This document shows positions 18,716-30,445 of a stretch of 64,000 nucleotides of DNA, piece by piece. The position numbers were made by a program, and so were the translations under genes. Source of the DNA: JAKALD01 sp963817785 (GTDB taxonomy: Bacteria > Pseudomonadota > Gammaproteobacteria > Burkholderiales > SG8-39); the NCBI GenBank assembly GCA_963817785.1, contig CAWFPL010000008.1, positions 1,178,001 through 1,242,000 of the forward strand. Direction: 5' to 3'. The number at the start of each line of letters is the position of its first letter. Position 1 is the first letter of the stretch. The notes under the pieces were generated by a model. That model was not told where the DNA came from. It did not search any database and was given only the letters and a program-made list of their open reading frames with translations.

Positions 18716-19888
18716 TCAGGTCCCGGCGAAAAAGTCGCGCACTTCCGCCTCGCGGGCGAGAGTGTCCTGATAGCCGAGGTCGATCAAGGCGCGGCAGAAC
18801 GACTCCTCGAACAGCAGATAGCTGGCGAGATTCGACCCGGCGCGGTTGAGCGCGCCGGTCGGGCGCAGGATGAAGCGCACGCTGCGCGGCAGCTCGTGCA
18901 CGAAGCGCGCCGCGAGGCGCTCGATCGGTTGCGAAGGCAATATGAACAGCACCTTGACCGGACGCAGCCCGACGCCAGCCTCGGCGAGCTTGTCGGGCGC
19001 AATCAGGCTCACGGTGCGGTTGATGCGCTGCAGCCGCTCGACGTCGACCATCAGGCTGTCCAGAAAGATGCTGTTCAGCGCGTGGCCGGCGATCTGTGCG
19101 AGCGAAGGGTACACGTTGGAGCGCGCGCGCGCCTGATCCGAGGCCTGCCGGCCCGTGCCCACGACCAGCACGCGGTCGGCGCCCAGATGCAGCGCCGGGC
19201 TGATCGGGGCAATCTGGCGCATCGAGCCGTCGCCGAAGTACTCGCGGTGGACCTTGACCGCGGGGAAGATGAACGGCAGGGCGGCCGAGGCCAGCAGGTA
19301 CTCGACTCGGAGCGTGACCGCCGCACCGATCCTCTGGTTACGCTCCCAGCCTTCCAGCCCGGGACCACCCTGGAAAAAGGACACGCTCTGCCCGGACGTG
19401 TACCCCGACGCCGTGACGCACACCGCGTACAGCGCGCCCGCGTCGATGTGCGACTGGATGCGCTCGAAGGGCATCGCGGCGAGCATGTCGCTGAGCGGCG
19501 AGTTGTCGAGCAGCGACGCGGCATTGCTGCGCGACAGCAGCATCAATGAGGCGAGCCACCGGGCGCCGCTCCTCGCGATGCTCAGGACGTCGGTGCGATA
19601 GATGTGCTCACACCGCATGTGCTCCCAGACCTCGAGCAGGCTGCCGACCCCGCGCGCGAAATCCTCGGCGTATACCGCAAGGTGGGCGGCGTTGATCGCG
19701 CCTGCCGAGGTGCCACACAGAATCGGGAACGGATTGTGCTCCGGCCGCCCGAGGATGTCGCGCAGCGCCTTCAGCACGCCGACCTGATAGGCGGCGCGCG
19801 CGCCGCCGCCGGTGAGCACCAGACCCGCGCGCGGCTTCATCCGGTTCGACGGGGACGTCGCAACGCTGCTCGCGGTCGCCTCGGTCAC
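18716..19888 (-). CDS. Patatin-like phospholipase
   Basis: This 390-residue serine lipase of the patatin/RssA class has the oxyanion motif GGGARAAYQVG, the nucleophile elbow GTSAG and the catalytic-dyad Asp in FGDGSMRQ. Such enzymes hydrolyse phospholipid or PHA-associated acyl esters. Adjacency to phaM makes a granule-associated role possible but unproven. There is no clear signal peptide, so it is likely cytoplasmic. The start is a GTG at 19888 with GGGAG upstream; ATG at 19840 is an alternative that removes 16 residues. Confidence 0.9.
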   Translation of the reverse strand: MTEATASSVATSPSNRMKPRAGLVLTGGGARAAYQVGVLKALRDILGRPEHNPFPILCGTSAGAINAAHLAVYAEDFARGVGSLLEVWEHMRCEHIYRTDVLSIARSGARWLASLMLLSRSNAASLLDNSPLSDMLAAMPFERIQSHIDAGALYAVCVTASGYTSGQSVSFFQGGPGLEGWERNQRIGAAVTLRVEYLLASAALPFIFPAVKVHREYFGDGSMRQIAPISPALHLGADRVLVVGTGRQASDQARARSNVYPSLAQIAGHALNSIFLDSLMVDVERLQRINRTVSLIAPDKLAEAGVGLRPVKVLFILPSQPIERLAARFVHELPRSVRFILRPTGALNRAGSNLASYLLFEESFCRALIDLGYQDTLAREAEVRDFFAGT

Positions 19889-19910
19889 GATGCTGCTCCC
19901 GGCAGCGGAG

Positions 19911-22205
19911 TCAAAACAGGCTCTGCTCCTGCCCGCGCGGCGCGTTGGCGTCGACCACCGTGAGCGCGGTCATGTTGACGATGCGCCGCACGCTCGCGGA
20001 CGGCGTAAGTATGTGCACCGCGCGTCCCGCCCCGAGCAGGATCGGGCCGATGGTCACGCCGTCGCCGGCTGCGGTCTTGAGCAGGTTGAAGGCAATGTTG
20101 GCCGCGTCCAGCGTCGGCATGATGAGCAGGTTCGCCTCGCCCTTGAGGCGCGAGTCCGGGAATACCTGCAGCCGGATCTCTTGCGACAGCGCCGCGTCGC
20201 CGTGCATCTCACCCTCCACCTCGAGCTCCGGCGCGCGCTCGTTGAGGATGGCGAGCGCCTCCTGCATCTTGCGCGCAGAGGGCAGGTCGACCGAGCCGAA
20301 GTTGGACGCCGACAGCAGTGCCACCTTGGGCACGATGCCGAAGCGGCGCACCTCCTCCGCGGCCAGCATGGTCATCTCCGCGATGTGCTCGGGGACCGGA
20401 TCGGGCGTGACGTAGGTGTCGCAGATGAACACGGTGCGCTTGGGCAGCACCAGCGCGTTCATCGCCGCAAAGTGCCGCACGCCGGGCCGCAGGCCGATCA
20501 CCTGGGCCACGTAGTGCAGATGCAGGGCATGCGTGCCAAAGGTGCCGCACAGCATTCCGTCGGCCTCGCCCTTGTAGATCATCATCGCGCCGATCAGCGT
20601 ATGGCGCCGACGCATCTCGATCTTGGCGTATTGCGGCGACACGCCCTTGCGCCCGGTCAGCCGGCAGTAGGTGTTCCAGTAGTCGCGGTAGCGCGGGTCG
20701 AACTCCGGATTGACGACTTCGAAGTCCTTCTCCGGCCGGATGCGCAGCCCCAGGCGCTCGATCCTGTGCTGCAGCACGGCGGGCCGGCCGATCAGCGTCG
20801 GCCGGGCGAGGCCCTCGTCGACCACCACCTGCACCGCGCGCAGCACGCGCTCGTCCTCGCCCTCGGCGTAGACGATGCGCTTGGGCGCCGCCTTGGCCGC
20901 GGCGAACAGCGGCTTCATGATCAGCCCGGAGTGATACACGAACTGCGACATCGATTCCCGGTACGCGTCGAGATCGGCGATCGGACGCGTGGCCACGCCG
21001 GAGTCCATCGCGGCCTTGGCCACTGCGGGCGCAATGCGCGAGATGAGGCGCGGGTCGAACGGTTTCGGGATCACGTACTCGGCGCCGAAATTGAGCGACT
21101 CGATCCCGTACGCAATCGACACCTGCTCGGAGGTCTCGGCCTGCGCCAGCTCGGCGATCGCGTGCACCGCGGCGATCTCCATTTCGGTGGTGATGGTCGT
21201 CGCCCCTACATCGAGCGCGCCGCGGAATATGAACGGGAAACACAGGACGTTGTTGACCTGGTTCGGGTAATCCGAGCGCCCGGTGGCAATCACCGCATCG
21301 GGCCGCGCCTGCTTGGCGAGCTCGGGCAGGATTTCCGGCTCCGGATTGGCGAGCGCCAGGATGAGCGGCCGCTCCGCCATCTGACTCACCATCTCGGGCT
21401 TGAGCACGCCGCCCGCGGACAGGCCCAGGAAGACGTCAGCGCCCGCGATCACTTCGCCCAGCTTGCGCGCAGCAGTGTCCTTCGCGTAGCGCGCCTTGTC
21501 CGGGTCCATCTCCTCCTTGCGGCCCTTGTAGACCACGCCCTTGATATCGGTCACCGTGACGTTGTCGATCGACAGCCCCATCTTCACCAGCAAGTCGAGA
21601 CACGCGAGCGCGGCCGCGCCTGCGCCCGAGGTGACCAGGCGCACCCTGGAGAGATCCTTGCCGACCACCTTGAGGCCGTTCAGGATGGCGGCGCCGACGA
21701 TGATGGCGGTGCCGTGCTGATCGTCGTGGAACACCGGAATCTTCATGCGCTGGCGCAGCTTGCGCTCGATGTAGAAGCACTCGGGAGCCTTGATGTCCTC
21801 CAGGTTGATGCCGCCGAAGGTGGGCTCCAGGCTGGCGATGATCTCCACCAGCTTGTCCGGGTCGCGCTCGTCGAGCTCGATGTCGAACACGTCGATGCCC
21901 GCGAACTTCTTGAACAGCACCGCCTTGCCTTCCATCACCGGCTTGGCCGCCAGCGGGCCGATCGCGCCGAGGCCGAGCACTGCGGTGCCGTTGGTGATCA
22001 CGCCGATCAGGTTGGCGCGCGACGTGAGGTTGACCGCTTGCCCGGGATCGCGCTGGATCTCTTCGCAGGCGGCCGCGACACCCGGGGTATATGCGAGCGC
22101 GAGGTCGCGCTGGTTGGTGAGCTGTTTGGTCGGGAGGATCGAGATCTTGCCCGGGCGAGGCAAGCGGTGATATTCGAGGGCGCTGTTCCTCAGCTGTTCG
22201 TCCAC
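19911..22205 (-). CDS. maeB: NADP-dependent malic enzyme with phosphotransacetylase-like domain
   Basis: This 764-residue enzyme oxidatively decarboxylates malate to pyruvate with NADP. The malic-enzyme half (about 1-430) contains PGKISI, the catalytic AYTPGVA and the metal site GINLEDIKAPECF. The remainder is the phosphotransacetylase-like regulatory domain seen in MaeB. The GTG at 22205 was chosen because it gives the conserved VDEQLRNSALEYH start and has GGAG 6-9 bp upstream. In-frame extension to 22388 crosses the divergent promoter region. The long open frame on the other strand is a shadow. Confidence 0.95.
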   Translation of the reverse strand: MDEQLRNSALEYHRLPRPGKISILPTKQLTNQRDLALAYTPGVAAACEEIQRDPGQAVNLTSRANLIGVITNGTAVLGLGAIGPLAAKPVMEGKAVLFKKFAGIDVFDIELDERDPDKLVEIIASLEPTFGGINLEDIKAPECFYIERKLRQRMKIPVFHDDQHGTAIIVGAAILNGLKVVGKDLSRVRLVTSGAGAAALACLDLLVKMGLSIDNVTVTDIKGVVYKGRKEEMDPDKARYAKDTAARKLGEVIAGADVFLGLSAGGVLKPEMVSQMAERPLILALANPEPEILPELAKQARPDAVIATGRSDYPNQVNNVLCFPFIFRGALDVGATTITTEMEIAAVHAIAELAQAETSEQVSIAYGIESLNFGAEYVIPKPFDPRLISRIAPAVAKAAMDSGVATRPIADLDAYRESMSQFVYHSGLIMKPLFAAAKAAPKRIVYAEGEDERVLRAVQVVVDEGLARPTLIGRPAVLQHRIERLGLRIRPEKDFEVVNPEFDPRYRDYWNTYCRLTGRKGVSPQYAKIEMRRRHTLIGAMMIYKGEADGMLCGTFGTHALHLHYVAQVIGLRPGVRHFAAMNALVLPKRTVFICDTYVTPDPVPEHIAEMTMLAAEEVRRFGIVPKVALLSASNFGSVDLPSARKMQEALAILNERAPELEVEGEMHGDAALSQEIRLQVFPDSRLKGEANLLIMPTLDAANIAFNLLKTAAGDGVTIGPILLGAGRAVHILTPSASVRRIVNMTALTVVDANAPRGQEQSLF

Positions 22206-22370
22206 ATTCGGCTCCAGGCGCCCGGGCGGGGGCCGCAGCCGGCAGGCCGCAGTGCGCTCGGGGAAAAAATTATAGCGCCTGCCACCTGCACCCGCGGCCG
22301 CGGCCGCGATCCGGTACGAATCGGTCGTCGAGTTGCCGCGGTGGCTCAAGGGAAGCGCAAGGATTGTTCG

Positions 22371-22376
22371 TATAAT
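22371..22376 (+). promoter_or_regulatory. Putative -10 box before the aminotransferase
   Basis: A perfect TATAAT sits in the 181-bp divergent maeB/aminotransferase gap, 11 bp before the likely ATG at 22387. No good -35 is visible, so a near-leaderless transcript or a chance match are both possible. Confidence 0.3.
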
Positions 22377-22386
22377 GCGCCCGACC

Positions 22387-23601
22387 ATGTCCGTCCGGCC
22401 CGACTACACGGGCGTTCGCGCAGCCGCGCCAGCTTCCCGCCCGCACACGGCGCACCGCACCGCCGATATTCAGCCGTTCGAGGCGATGGAGGTCATGTCG
22501 CGCGCGCATGCGCTCGAGGCGGCCGGGCGCAGCGTGGTCCACATGGAGATCGGTGAGCCCGACTTCACCGCGCCGCAGCCGGTCGTCGAGGCCGCGATCG
22601 CGGCCATGCGCAGCGGCCTCACTGCCTATACGCCGGCGCTCGGTCTGCCGGCGCTGCGCGAGGCGATCGCCGGCTACTACGCCTCGCGCTTCGGCCAGCG
22701 GGTGGATCCGGGGCGCATCGCCGTGACGGCCGGTGCTTCGGGCGGGCTGCTCCTCGCGCTCGCGCAGCTGATCGACCCGGGCGACGAGCTGCTTGTGCCT
22801 GACCCGGGGTACCCCGGCTACCGGCACTTCGTGCGCGCCTTCGAAGGTGTCGTGCGCCCGCTCAACGTGAGCGCCGCGTCGGCGTTTCAGCCCACGCTCG
22901 AGACGGTGCGCGAGGCGTGGGGCGCGCGCACTACTGGCCTGCTGCTCGGCTCACCGTCGAATCCCACCGGCACGCTGGTCCACGCGGTCGAGCTGCGGCG
23001 CATTGCGGAGTTCGTGGCCGCGCGCGGCGGCGTCCTGCTCGTGGACGAAATCTACCAAGAACTCGTCTACGAACTCGAGCCACGCACGGCGCTCGAGCTG
23101 CCGGGAGACGTGATCGTGGTGAACAGCTTCTCGAAGTACTTCTGCATGACCGGCTGGCGGCTCGGTTGGGTAGTGCTCCCCGAGCACCGCGTGCGCGGCG
23201 TGGAGACGCTGGCCCAGCATCTGTTCATATGCCCTTCCACCGTCGCCCAGCACGCCGCGCTGGCCGCATTTCTGCCCCAGACGCTCGCCGTTCTGGAGGC
23301 ACGCCGCCGCGAGTTCGCCCGCCGCCGAGACTTCCTCATGCCGCGGCTCGAGCGCGCGGGATTGCGCATTCCGGCGCCTCCCGGCGGGGCGTTCTACCTT
23401 TACGCCAGCTGCGCCGCGTTCAGCGATGACGCGAAAAGCTTCGCCCTAGCCCTGCTTGAGGAGGCGGCGGTGGCAGCCACGCCGGGCATAGACTTCGGCG
23501 CCAACGATACGCGCCACTTCATCCGCTTCGCGTATACGCGCGGCCTGGAGGAACTCGGCACCGCAGTCGAGCGGATCGAGGAGTTTTGCGCGCGCCGCTA
23601 G
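22387..23601 (+). CDS. PLP-dependent aminotransferase, fold type I class I/II
   Basis: This 404-residue aminotransferase is of the AspC/AlaA-like subgroup. SSNPTG-type substrate loop GSPSNPTGTL, VDEIYQELVYE (cofactor ring stacking) and VNSFSKYFCMTGWRLGW, with the Schiff-base Lys in SFSKYF, are all present. The amino-acid specificity cannot be read from sequence. Family members near malic enzyme often act on pyruvate, alanine or aspartate, so a link to MaeB-derived pyruvate is conceivable. Start ATG 22387; 22375 is an alternative that would lie within the TATAAT motif. Confidence 0.88.
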   Translation: MSVRPDYTGVRAAAPASRPHTAHRTADIQPFEAMEVMSRAHALEAAGRSVVHMEIGEPDFTAPQPVVEAAIAAMRSGLTAYTPALGLPALREAIAGYYASRFGQRVDPGRIAVTAGASGGLLLALAQLIDPGDELLVPDPGYPGYRHFVRAFEGVVRPLNVSAASAFQPTLETVREAWGARTTGLLLGSPSNPTGTLVHAVELRRIAEFVAARGGVLLVDEIYQELVYELEPRTALELPGDVIVVNSFSKYFCMTGWRLGWVVLPEHRVRGVETLAQHLFICPSTVAQHAALAAFLPQTLAVLEARRREFARRRDFLMPRLERAGLRIPAPPGGAFYLYASCAAFSDDAKSFALALLEEAAVAATPGIDFGANDTRHFIRFAYTRGLEELGTAVERIEEFCARR

Positions 23602-23679
23602 ACCAGCCTCCGCCCGGCGGTGCCAGGGAGGATGGGACTGCGGGAGCAGAGGCCCCCGGCGTTCGACAGGCGTGCCCGC

Positions 23680-24390
23680 TCAGGCCCGGTCGTTCGCCCG
23701 CTTGAGCATACGCTCCAGACGGGAACGCTCGGCAAGTACCTTGTTGGCGTATTGGGCGGTCGGCTCGTCCGCGGCACCGGCGTACACCTGCAGTGCTGCC
23801 TGGGTTCCGCCGAAGCGCCGCAGGTATTCGTGCAGGATCTGCGTGCCCACCTGAATGTTCACGTCCGGGTCGAGCAGCGCCTCCGCTCCGCCATACTCGC
23901 TCACCTTCTCGGGGTGATACTTCGGGATGACCTGCATCAGCCCCTTCGCACCCACGTCGCTTTGGGCCACGGGGTTGAACCTGGACTCGATTGCCATCAC
24001 CGAGATGATCAGCAGGGGGTCAACCCCGAAGCGACGTCCCGCGCGGTAGGCTTCGGATACGAAGCGAGCGACCGCGTCGTCCGCCACGCGGTAGCGCTTG
24101 GCAATGAACTCCGCCACCGCACGCTGCGTCAGCTGCTGGGCGGTTTCCCGCGTACTCACCTGGATCGGTCCGGCGGCGCTGACCGTGGGGGCCGGCGCAA
24201 CATCGATCGCCTCGGGTGTAATCGTGCCCCACAGCAGCTCGCGCGACTGGGGCAACCCGATCACCAGCACGGCTGCCAGTCCCACCAGCGAGAGCACGCC
24301 CCGCGTGACGGCGAACAGTCGAACCGCAGCCGCAAAACCGGACAGCCGTACGGGGTTGCTGGTTGCTTCCATGTGACTGGTTGCTTCCAT
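23680..24390 (-). CDS. Soluble/anchored lytic transglycosylase, SLT domain
   Basis: This 236-residue murein lytic transglycosylase has one N-terminal membrane anchor (about residues 25-50) and a C-terminal SLT domain. VMAIESRFNPVAQSDVGAKG supplies the catalytic Glu in AIES, and GLMQVIPKYH and QVYAGAADEPTAQYANKV complete the family pattern. It cleaves peptidoglycan to 1,6-anhydro-muropeptides, which AmpD (30 kb) later processes. The ATG at 24390 is preceded by TGGAGG. The N-terminus contains a duplicated MEATS motif encoded by an 18-bp tandem repeat. Confidence 0.9.
   Translation of the reverse strand: MEATSHMEATSNPVRLSGFAAAVRLFAVTRGVLSLVGLAAVLVIGLPQSRELLWGTITPEAIDVAPAPTVSAAGPIQVSTRETAQQLTQRAVAEFIAKRYRVADDAVARFVSEAYRAGRRFGVDPLLIISVMAIESRFNPVAQSDVGAKGLMQVIPKYHPEKVSEYGGAEALLDPDVNIQVGTQILHEYLRRFGGTQAALQVYAGAADEPTAQYANKVLAERSRLERMLKRANDRA
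24359..24390 (-). repeat. 18-bp-period tandem duplication at the start of the transglycosylase gene
   Basis: CTGGTTGCTTCCAT occurs at 24359-24372 and again at 24377-24390. This duplicates MEATS and offers two in-frame ATG codons 18 bp apart; only the first has an optimal ribosome-binding site. Confidence 0.8.
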
Positions 24391-24900
24391 CGTGCACCTC
24401 CATGGTTTGAGCGCCGCACTCCGCCGCAACCCGGCACACGTTGACGACGCATCCGTCGTCTAAAGAGTGGCAGACCAGGACAGTTGCGGGGCCGGTCGGC
24501 ATGATTTGCCGACCACGCCGAGCGCCTTGCGTGGGGCTTCGACCGCCCGACACGCCTAGCTAAAGAATGCTTTTCAGCAGCGGATGTTGCAATGCAGCGG
24601 ACCGCATTATGCTAAGAAAATCACAACGCAGTCAAGCACTTCTGATTCAAAAAGCGACCCTGCCCATCTCCCGTGTGAAACGAGGAAGCGCGCCTATCGA
24701 ATTGGTTTGAAGGCAGATTCCCCAGCCGGTAAAATGCAGGTTGAAGGTTGAGCCCGGCTGACCCCTCAGCCGGGTTCAAGTGAGGCTCGCGGACCAACCC
24801 TAACCCTTTCGGTCGAGCCTGAGGGTCAAGGCGGTCCGCGGAGCTTCGAAGGCCTAGCAAGGGGCTTGCACCTCTCGCCACATTCCCGATCGGTTCCCGG
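24391..24900. other. Gap between transglycosylase and H1-like gene
   Basis: I see no credible coding region in these 510 bp. They hold the transglycosylase promoter region and the strongly structured segment at 24751-24844, listed separately. Confidence 0.6.
24751..24844. other. Two adjacent stem-loops, possible structured RNA
   Basis: The first hairpin is AGCCCGGCTGA / TCAGCCGGGTT (24751-24761 with 24766-24776, CCCC loop, one G-U pair). The second pairs 24785-24795 with 24833-24844 (11 bp, one bulged G) around a smaller inner ACCCT/AGGGT stem. They lie 57-150 bp beyond the stop of the H1-like gene. Neither has a clear T-run. A 3' UTR element, a small RNA or a processed terminator are all possible. 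Confidence 0.4.
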
Positions 24901-25233
24901 TTACGGCCGGGATCCGGTTGGAAACGGCCACGCGGCTGCTGGATTCAGCGCGGTTCTCGCGCCGGGAGTCGCAGCGGTTGACGGCGGTGATACTTGAACC
25001 GACGTCATCGGTGCCGCAGGGCTGACCTTAGGTTTGGCGGGTTTCTTCGCCGCTTTCTTCTTTTTCTTGGCAGCCTTTTTGGCTGCCTTTTTCTTTTTCT
25101 TGGCGGCTTTCTTCTTGCCCGCTACCTTTTTCTTGGCAGCTTTCTTAGACGCCTTCTTCTTCTTTTTCTTCGCAGCTTTCTTCTTCTTCTTTTTCGCGGG
25201 TTTCTTCGCCTTCTTCTTGGCTTTGGTAGCCAT
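24901..25233 (-). CDS. Lysine-rich histone H1-like protein
   Basis: This 110-residue protein has residues 1-68 composed almost entirely of KKA/AAKKK repeats, followed by a Pro/Ala/Ser-rich tail. The composition matches the eukaryotic H1 C-terminal-like proteins of bacteria (AlgP, BpH1, HctB types), which bind DNA non-specifically and compact the nucleoid. A strong AAGGAG precedes the ATG. A phenylalanine/alanine-rich frame on the other strand is a codon shadow of the lysine repeats. Confidence 0.85.
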   Translation of the reverse strand: MATKAKKKAKKPAKKKKKKAAKKKKKKASKKAAKKKVAGKKKAAKKKKKAAKKAAKKKKKAAKKPAKPKVSPAAPMTSVQVSPPSTAATPGARTALNPAAAWPFPTGSRP

Positions 25234-25347
25234 AACTATCTCCTTAAAGGAAGTTACACAAGAGAGCCCGGCCGTACCGGCCCGGACTATTCAACCGCCC
25301 CGCGGGATTGCTCCCTAGGGACAGACTGAATTCCTCGCGGCGGCGCA

Positions 25348-25596
25348 CTACGCCCCGCTTCTCGCCACCAGGTCGTGGTAGAGGATGTCCGGATCGAGCC
25401 GGATCCCCCCTTCCCAGGTCACGGTGGCACTGTCTGAATCCACGCTTACCTTCTCGAACTCGCGCACGTCGCGCCAGATCTTGAAGGCTCCGATCTCGAG
25501 CAAGTTGCCGAGAAACACGCTGCCCTCCAGCCCGTCGTCGAAGCGCAGCCACAGCTTGTAGTCTTCCTCGGCCCTGCAGGCAGTCACTCGGTGCAT
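25348..25596 (-). CDS. DUF2442-family protein
   Basis: This 82-residue beta-rich protein has the DUF2442 pattern: MHRVTACRAEEDYKLWLRFDDG, then VFLGNLLEIGAFKIWRD and a terminal GGIRLDPDILYHDL. These proteins are thought to be small sensor or toxin-antitoxin associated partners (often with DUF4160). No DUF4160 gene lies beside it. The start at 25596 has GAGAGGA upstream. It sits 51 bp after nrdB in the same orientation and may be read from the nrd operon. Confidence 0.8.
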   Translation of the reverse strand: MHRVTACRAEEDYKLWLRFDDGLEGSVFLGNLLEIGAFKIWRDVREFEKVSVDSDSATVTWEGGIRLDPDILYHDLVARSGA

Positions 25597-25647
25597 CGTC
25601 TGTCCTCTCACGTGGGCGGTCATCAACGGGCGGGGAAAGAGCCGGGT

Positions 25648-26787
25648 TCAGTCCCAGCTCAGCGCTCCGCCTGTCTGGTATTCGATCACCCTCGTCTCAA
25701 AGAAATTGCGTTCTTTCTTGAGATCGATCATCTCGCTCATCCATGGGAAAGGGTTCGACGCACCCGGGTACAGCGTGTCCAGCCCGATCTGCTGGCAACG
25801 GCGGTTGGCGATGAAGCGCAGGTACTCCTTGAAGATCGGCGCGTTCAGCCCCAGCACGCCGCGCGGCATGGTGTCCTCCGCGTAGCGGTACTCGAGGTCC
25901 ACGGCCACGCGAAACAGGTCCTGCATCTCCTCGCGGAACTGCACCGTCCACAGATGCGGGTTTTCCAGTTTGATCTGGTTCACCAGGTCGATGCCGAAGT
26001 TGCAATGCATGGACTCGTCGCGCAGGATGTACATGTACTGCTCGGCCGCGCCGGTCATCTTGTTCTGGCGGCCCAGCGCCAAGATCTGGGTGAAGCCGAC
26101 GTAGAAGAACAGGCCCTCCATAAGGCAGGAGAACACAATCAGGCTTTTCAGGAGCTTCTGGTCACTGTCCGGCGTGCCCGTCCGGAACCCCGGATCGGTG
26201 AGCGTGTCGATGAACGGGATGAGGAACTCGTCCTTGTCCCGGATCGAGGAGATCTCGTGGTAGGCGTTGAACACCTCGCCCTCCTCGAGGTCGAGGCTCT
26301 CGACGATGTACTGGTAGGCGTGGGTGTGAATCGCCTCCTCGAATGCCTGGCGCAGCAGGTACTGGCGGCATTCGGGCGCCGTGATGTGGCGATAGGTGCC
26401 CAGCACGATGTTGTTCGCCGCCAACGAATCCGCGGTGACGAAAAAGCCGAGATTGCGCCGGATGAGCCGCCGCTCGTCCTCGGTCAGTCCGTTGGGATCC
26501 TTCCACAGCGCGATGTCGCGGCTCATGTTGACCTCCTGCGGCATCCAGTGGTTGGCGCAGGCGGCGATGTACTTCTCCCAGGCCCATTTGTACTTGAAGG
26601 GGACCAGCTGGTTGACGTCCGCCTGAGAATTGATGATGCGCTTGTCCTCCACCGTGATGCGGCGGAAGGCGTTGCCGGCGGCGAAGCGCTCCTCCTTGCC
26701 ACCGGAAGCCGGAACAAAGCCGCTCACTGGCTGGATCGCGAGGCCGGGAATCGCGTTCCGCTTGCTTTCTTCTTCGAACGTGAGCAT
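25648..26787 (-). CDS. nrdB: Ribonucleoside-diphosphate reductase, class Ia beta subunit
   Basis: This 379-residue R2 protein houses the di-iron/tyrosyl-radical cofactor. The first Asp ligand lies in GFFVTADSLAANN. FEEAIHTHAYQYIVESL holds the Glu and His ligands and the radical Tyr, with His-to-Tyr spacing of 4 as in E. coli H118/Y122. LRDESMHCNFG supplies the later Glu/His pair. The C-terminal tail ends ...QTGGALSWD, the peptide that docks on NrdA. It lies 31 bp downstream of nrdA. Confidence 0.96.
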   Translation of the reverse strand: MLTFEEESKRNAIPGLAIQPVSGFVPASGGKEERFAAGNAFRRITVEDKRIINSQADVNQLVPFKYKWAWEKYIAACANHWMPQEVNMSRDIALWKDPNGLTEDERRLIRRNLGFFVTADSLAANNIVLGTYRHITAPECRQYLLRQAFEEAIHTHAYQYIVESLDLEEGEVFNAYHEISSIRDKDEFLIPFIDTLTDPGFRTGTPDSDQKLLKSLIVFSCLMEGLFFYVGFTQILALGRQNKMTGAAEQYMYILRDESMHCNFGIDLVNQIKLENPHLWTVQFREEMQDLFRVAVDLEYRYAEDTMPRGVLGLNAPIFKEYLRFIANRRCQQIGLDTLYPGASNPFPWMSEMIDLKKERNFFETRVIEYQTGGALSWD

Positions 26788-26818
26788 GGACGGTCTCCTG
26801 TGTTCCAGTTCCCGGGGC

Positions 26819-29671
<2,853 letters not shown>

Positions 29672-29757
29672 GCCTGTCTCCTTCCTCTCGCCCGGTTGCC
29701 CGGTCTCTCCGCCCGCCCGTCCGCGGCGCCGCCGGCTCTTCGCCGCCTCGGACAAAA

Positions 29758-29773
29758 CCACAATATCTAGTGT
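29758..29773. promoter_or_regulatory. NrdR box 1 upstream of nrdAB
   Basis: CCACAATATCTAGTGT matches the NrdR palindrome closely and lies 86 bp upstream of the nrdA ATG. NrdR represses nrd genes when dATP is high. Confidence 0.75.
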
Positions 29774-29788
29774 TTAACCTCTAATTCC

Positions 29789-29804
29789 GAACTAATTCTA
29801 GTGC
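29789..29804. promoter_or_regulatory. NrdR box 2 upstream of nrdAB
   Basis: GAACTAATTCTAGTGC is a weaker half-conserved box. It lies exactly 31 bp (three helical turns) from box 1, the spacing typical of NrdR operator pairs. Confidence 0.6.
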
Positions 29805-29902
29805 GCGCAATTTACCATGGCAAGGATTTTTTGCAAGCGGCACCGGCGCGCGGCGAGCACGCGCGAGCAAAATTTGGCAAACAGCGGTGCCGTGCCACGC
29901 GC

Positions 29903-30445
29903 TCAGGTGCGCGCGAGCTCGGCGAGAAAGCGCGCCCAGTCGAAGCACGCGCCCGGATCGGTCTTGCGTTGCGGCGCGACGTCGCTGTGCGCCGCGACGT
30001 CGCGGATCGGAAGCGCCACGCAGAGCGTTCGTGTGAGCGCCGCGAGCCGCGCGTACTGCGCGTCGCTGAACGTGGTGTTGTCGGTCCCTTCGAGCTCGAT
30101 GCCGATCGAGTAGTCGTTACAGCGCGCGCGCGCGCGCCAAGCAGACTCGCCGGCGTGCCACGCGCGCCGCTGCACCGGAACGAACTGGACCAGCTCTCCG
30201 CTGCGGCGCAAAAAGAAATGTGCCGAAACCCTGAGGTCCGCGATCTCGCGGAAGTATGGATGAGCGGACGGGTCGAGGCGGTTGGTGAAAAAGCGCTCGA
30301 CCGCATCGCCGGCGAACTCGCCGGGCGGCAGGCTGATCGAATGCAACAGCAGCAGGGACACTGCGACGCCGGGCGGGCGGTCATCGCAGTTCGGCGAGGC
30401 AACGTAGGAGACGCCCGCCAGCAGGCCGTCGCTCCCGACCTCCAT
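29903..30445 (-). CDS. ampD: 1,6-anhydro-N-acetylmuramyl-L-alanine amidase
   Basis: This 180-residue cytosolic zinc amidase of muropeptide recycling is of the Amidase_2 class. The zinc His occurs in SLLLLHSISLP, with a second in AAHSDVAPQRKTDPGACFDW, which also carries the Asp ligand and Lys. WHAGESAWR and NDYSIGIELEG complete the family core. Loss of AmpD usually raises AmpR-driven beta-lactamase. The ATG is coupled to the pilR stop (TGATG). A TTG one codon upstream is less likely. Confidence 0.93.
   Translation of the reverse strand: MEVGSDGLLAGVSYVASPNCDDRPPGVAVSLLLLHSISLPPGEFAGDAVERFFTNRLDPSAHPYFREIADLRVSAHFFLRRSGELVQFVPVQRRAWHAGESAWRARARCNDYSIGIELEGTDNTTFSDAQYARLAALTRTLCVALPIRDVAAHSDVAPQRKTDPGACFDWARFLAELART

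Noticed and set aside
19812..22556. 914-codon open frame opposite maeB
   Set aside because: It is composed of His/Arg/Gln/Gly-rich sequence mirroring maeB codons. The minus strand encodes a textbook malic enzyme, so this is a high-GC antisense shadow.
24621..24881. 86-codon minus-strand ORF in the transglycosylase/H1 gap
   Set aside because: It has no ribosome-binding site or family and is dominated by the stem-loop sequences, so coding is unlikely.
25034..25318. Phe/Ala-rich apparent membrane protein
   Set aside because: It is the reverse complement of lysine-rich repeats; the H1-like gene explains it.
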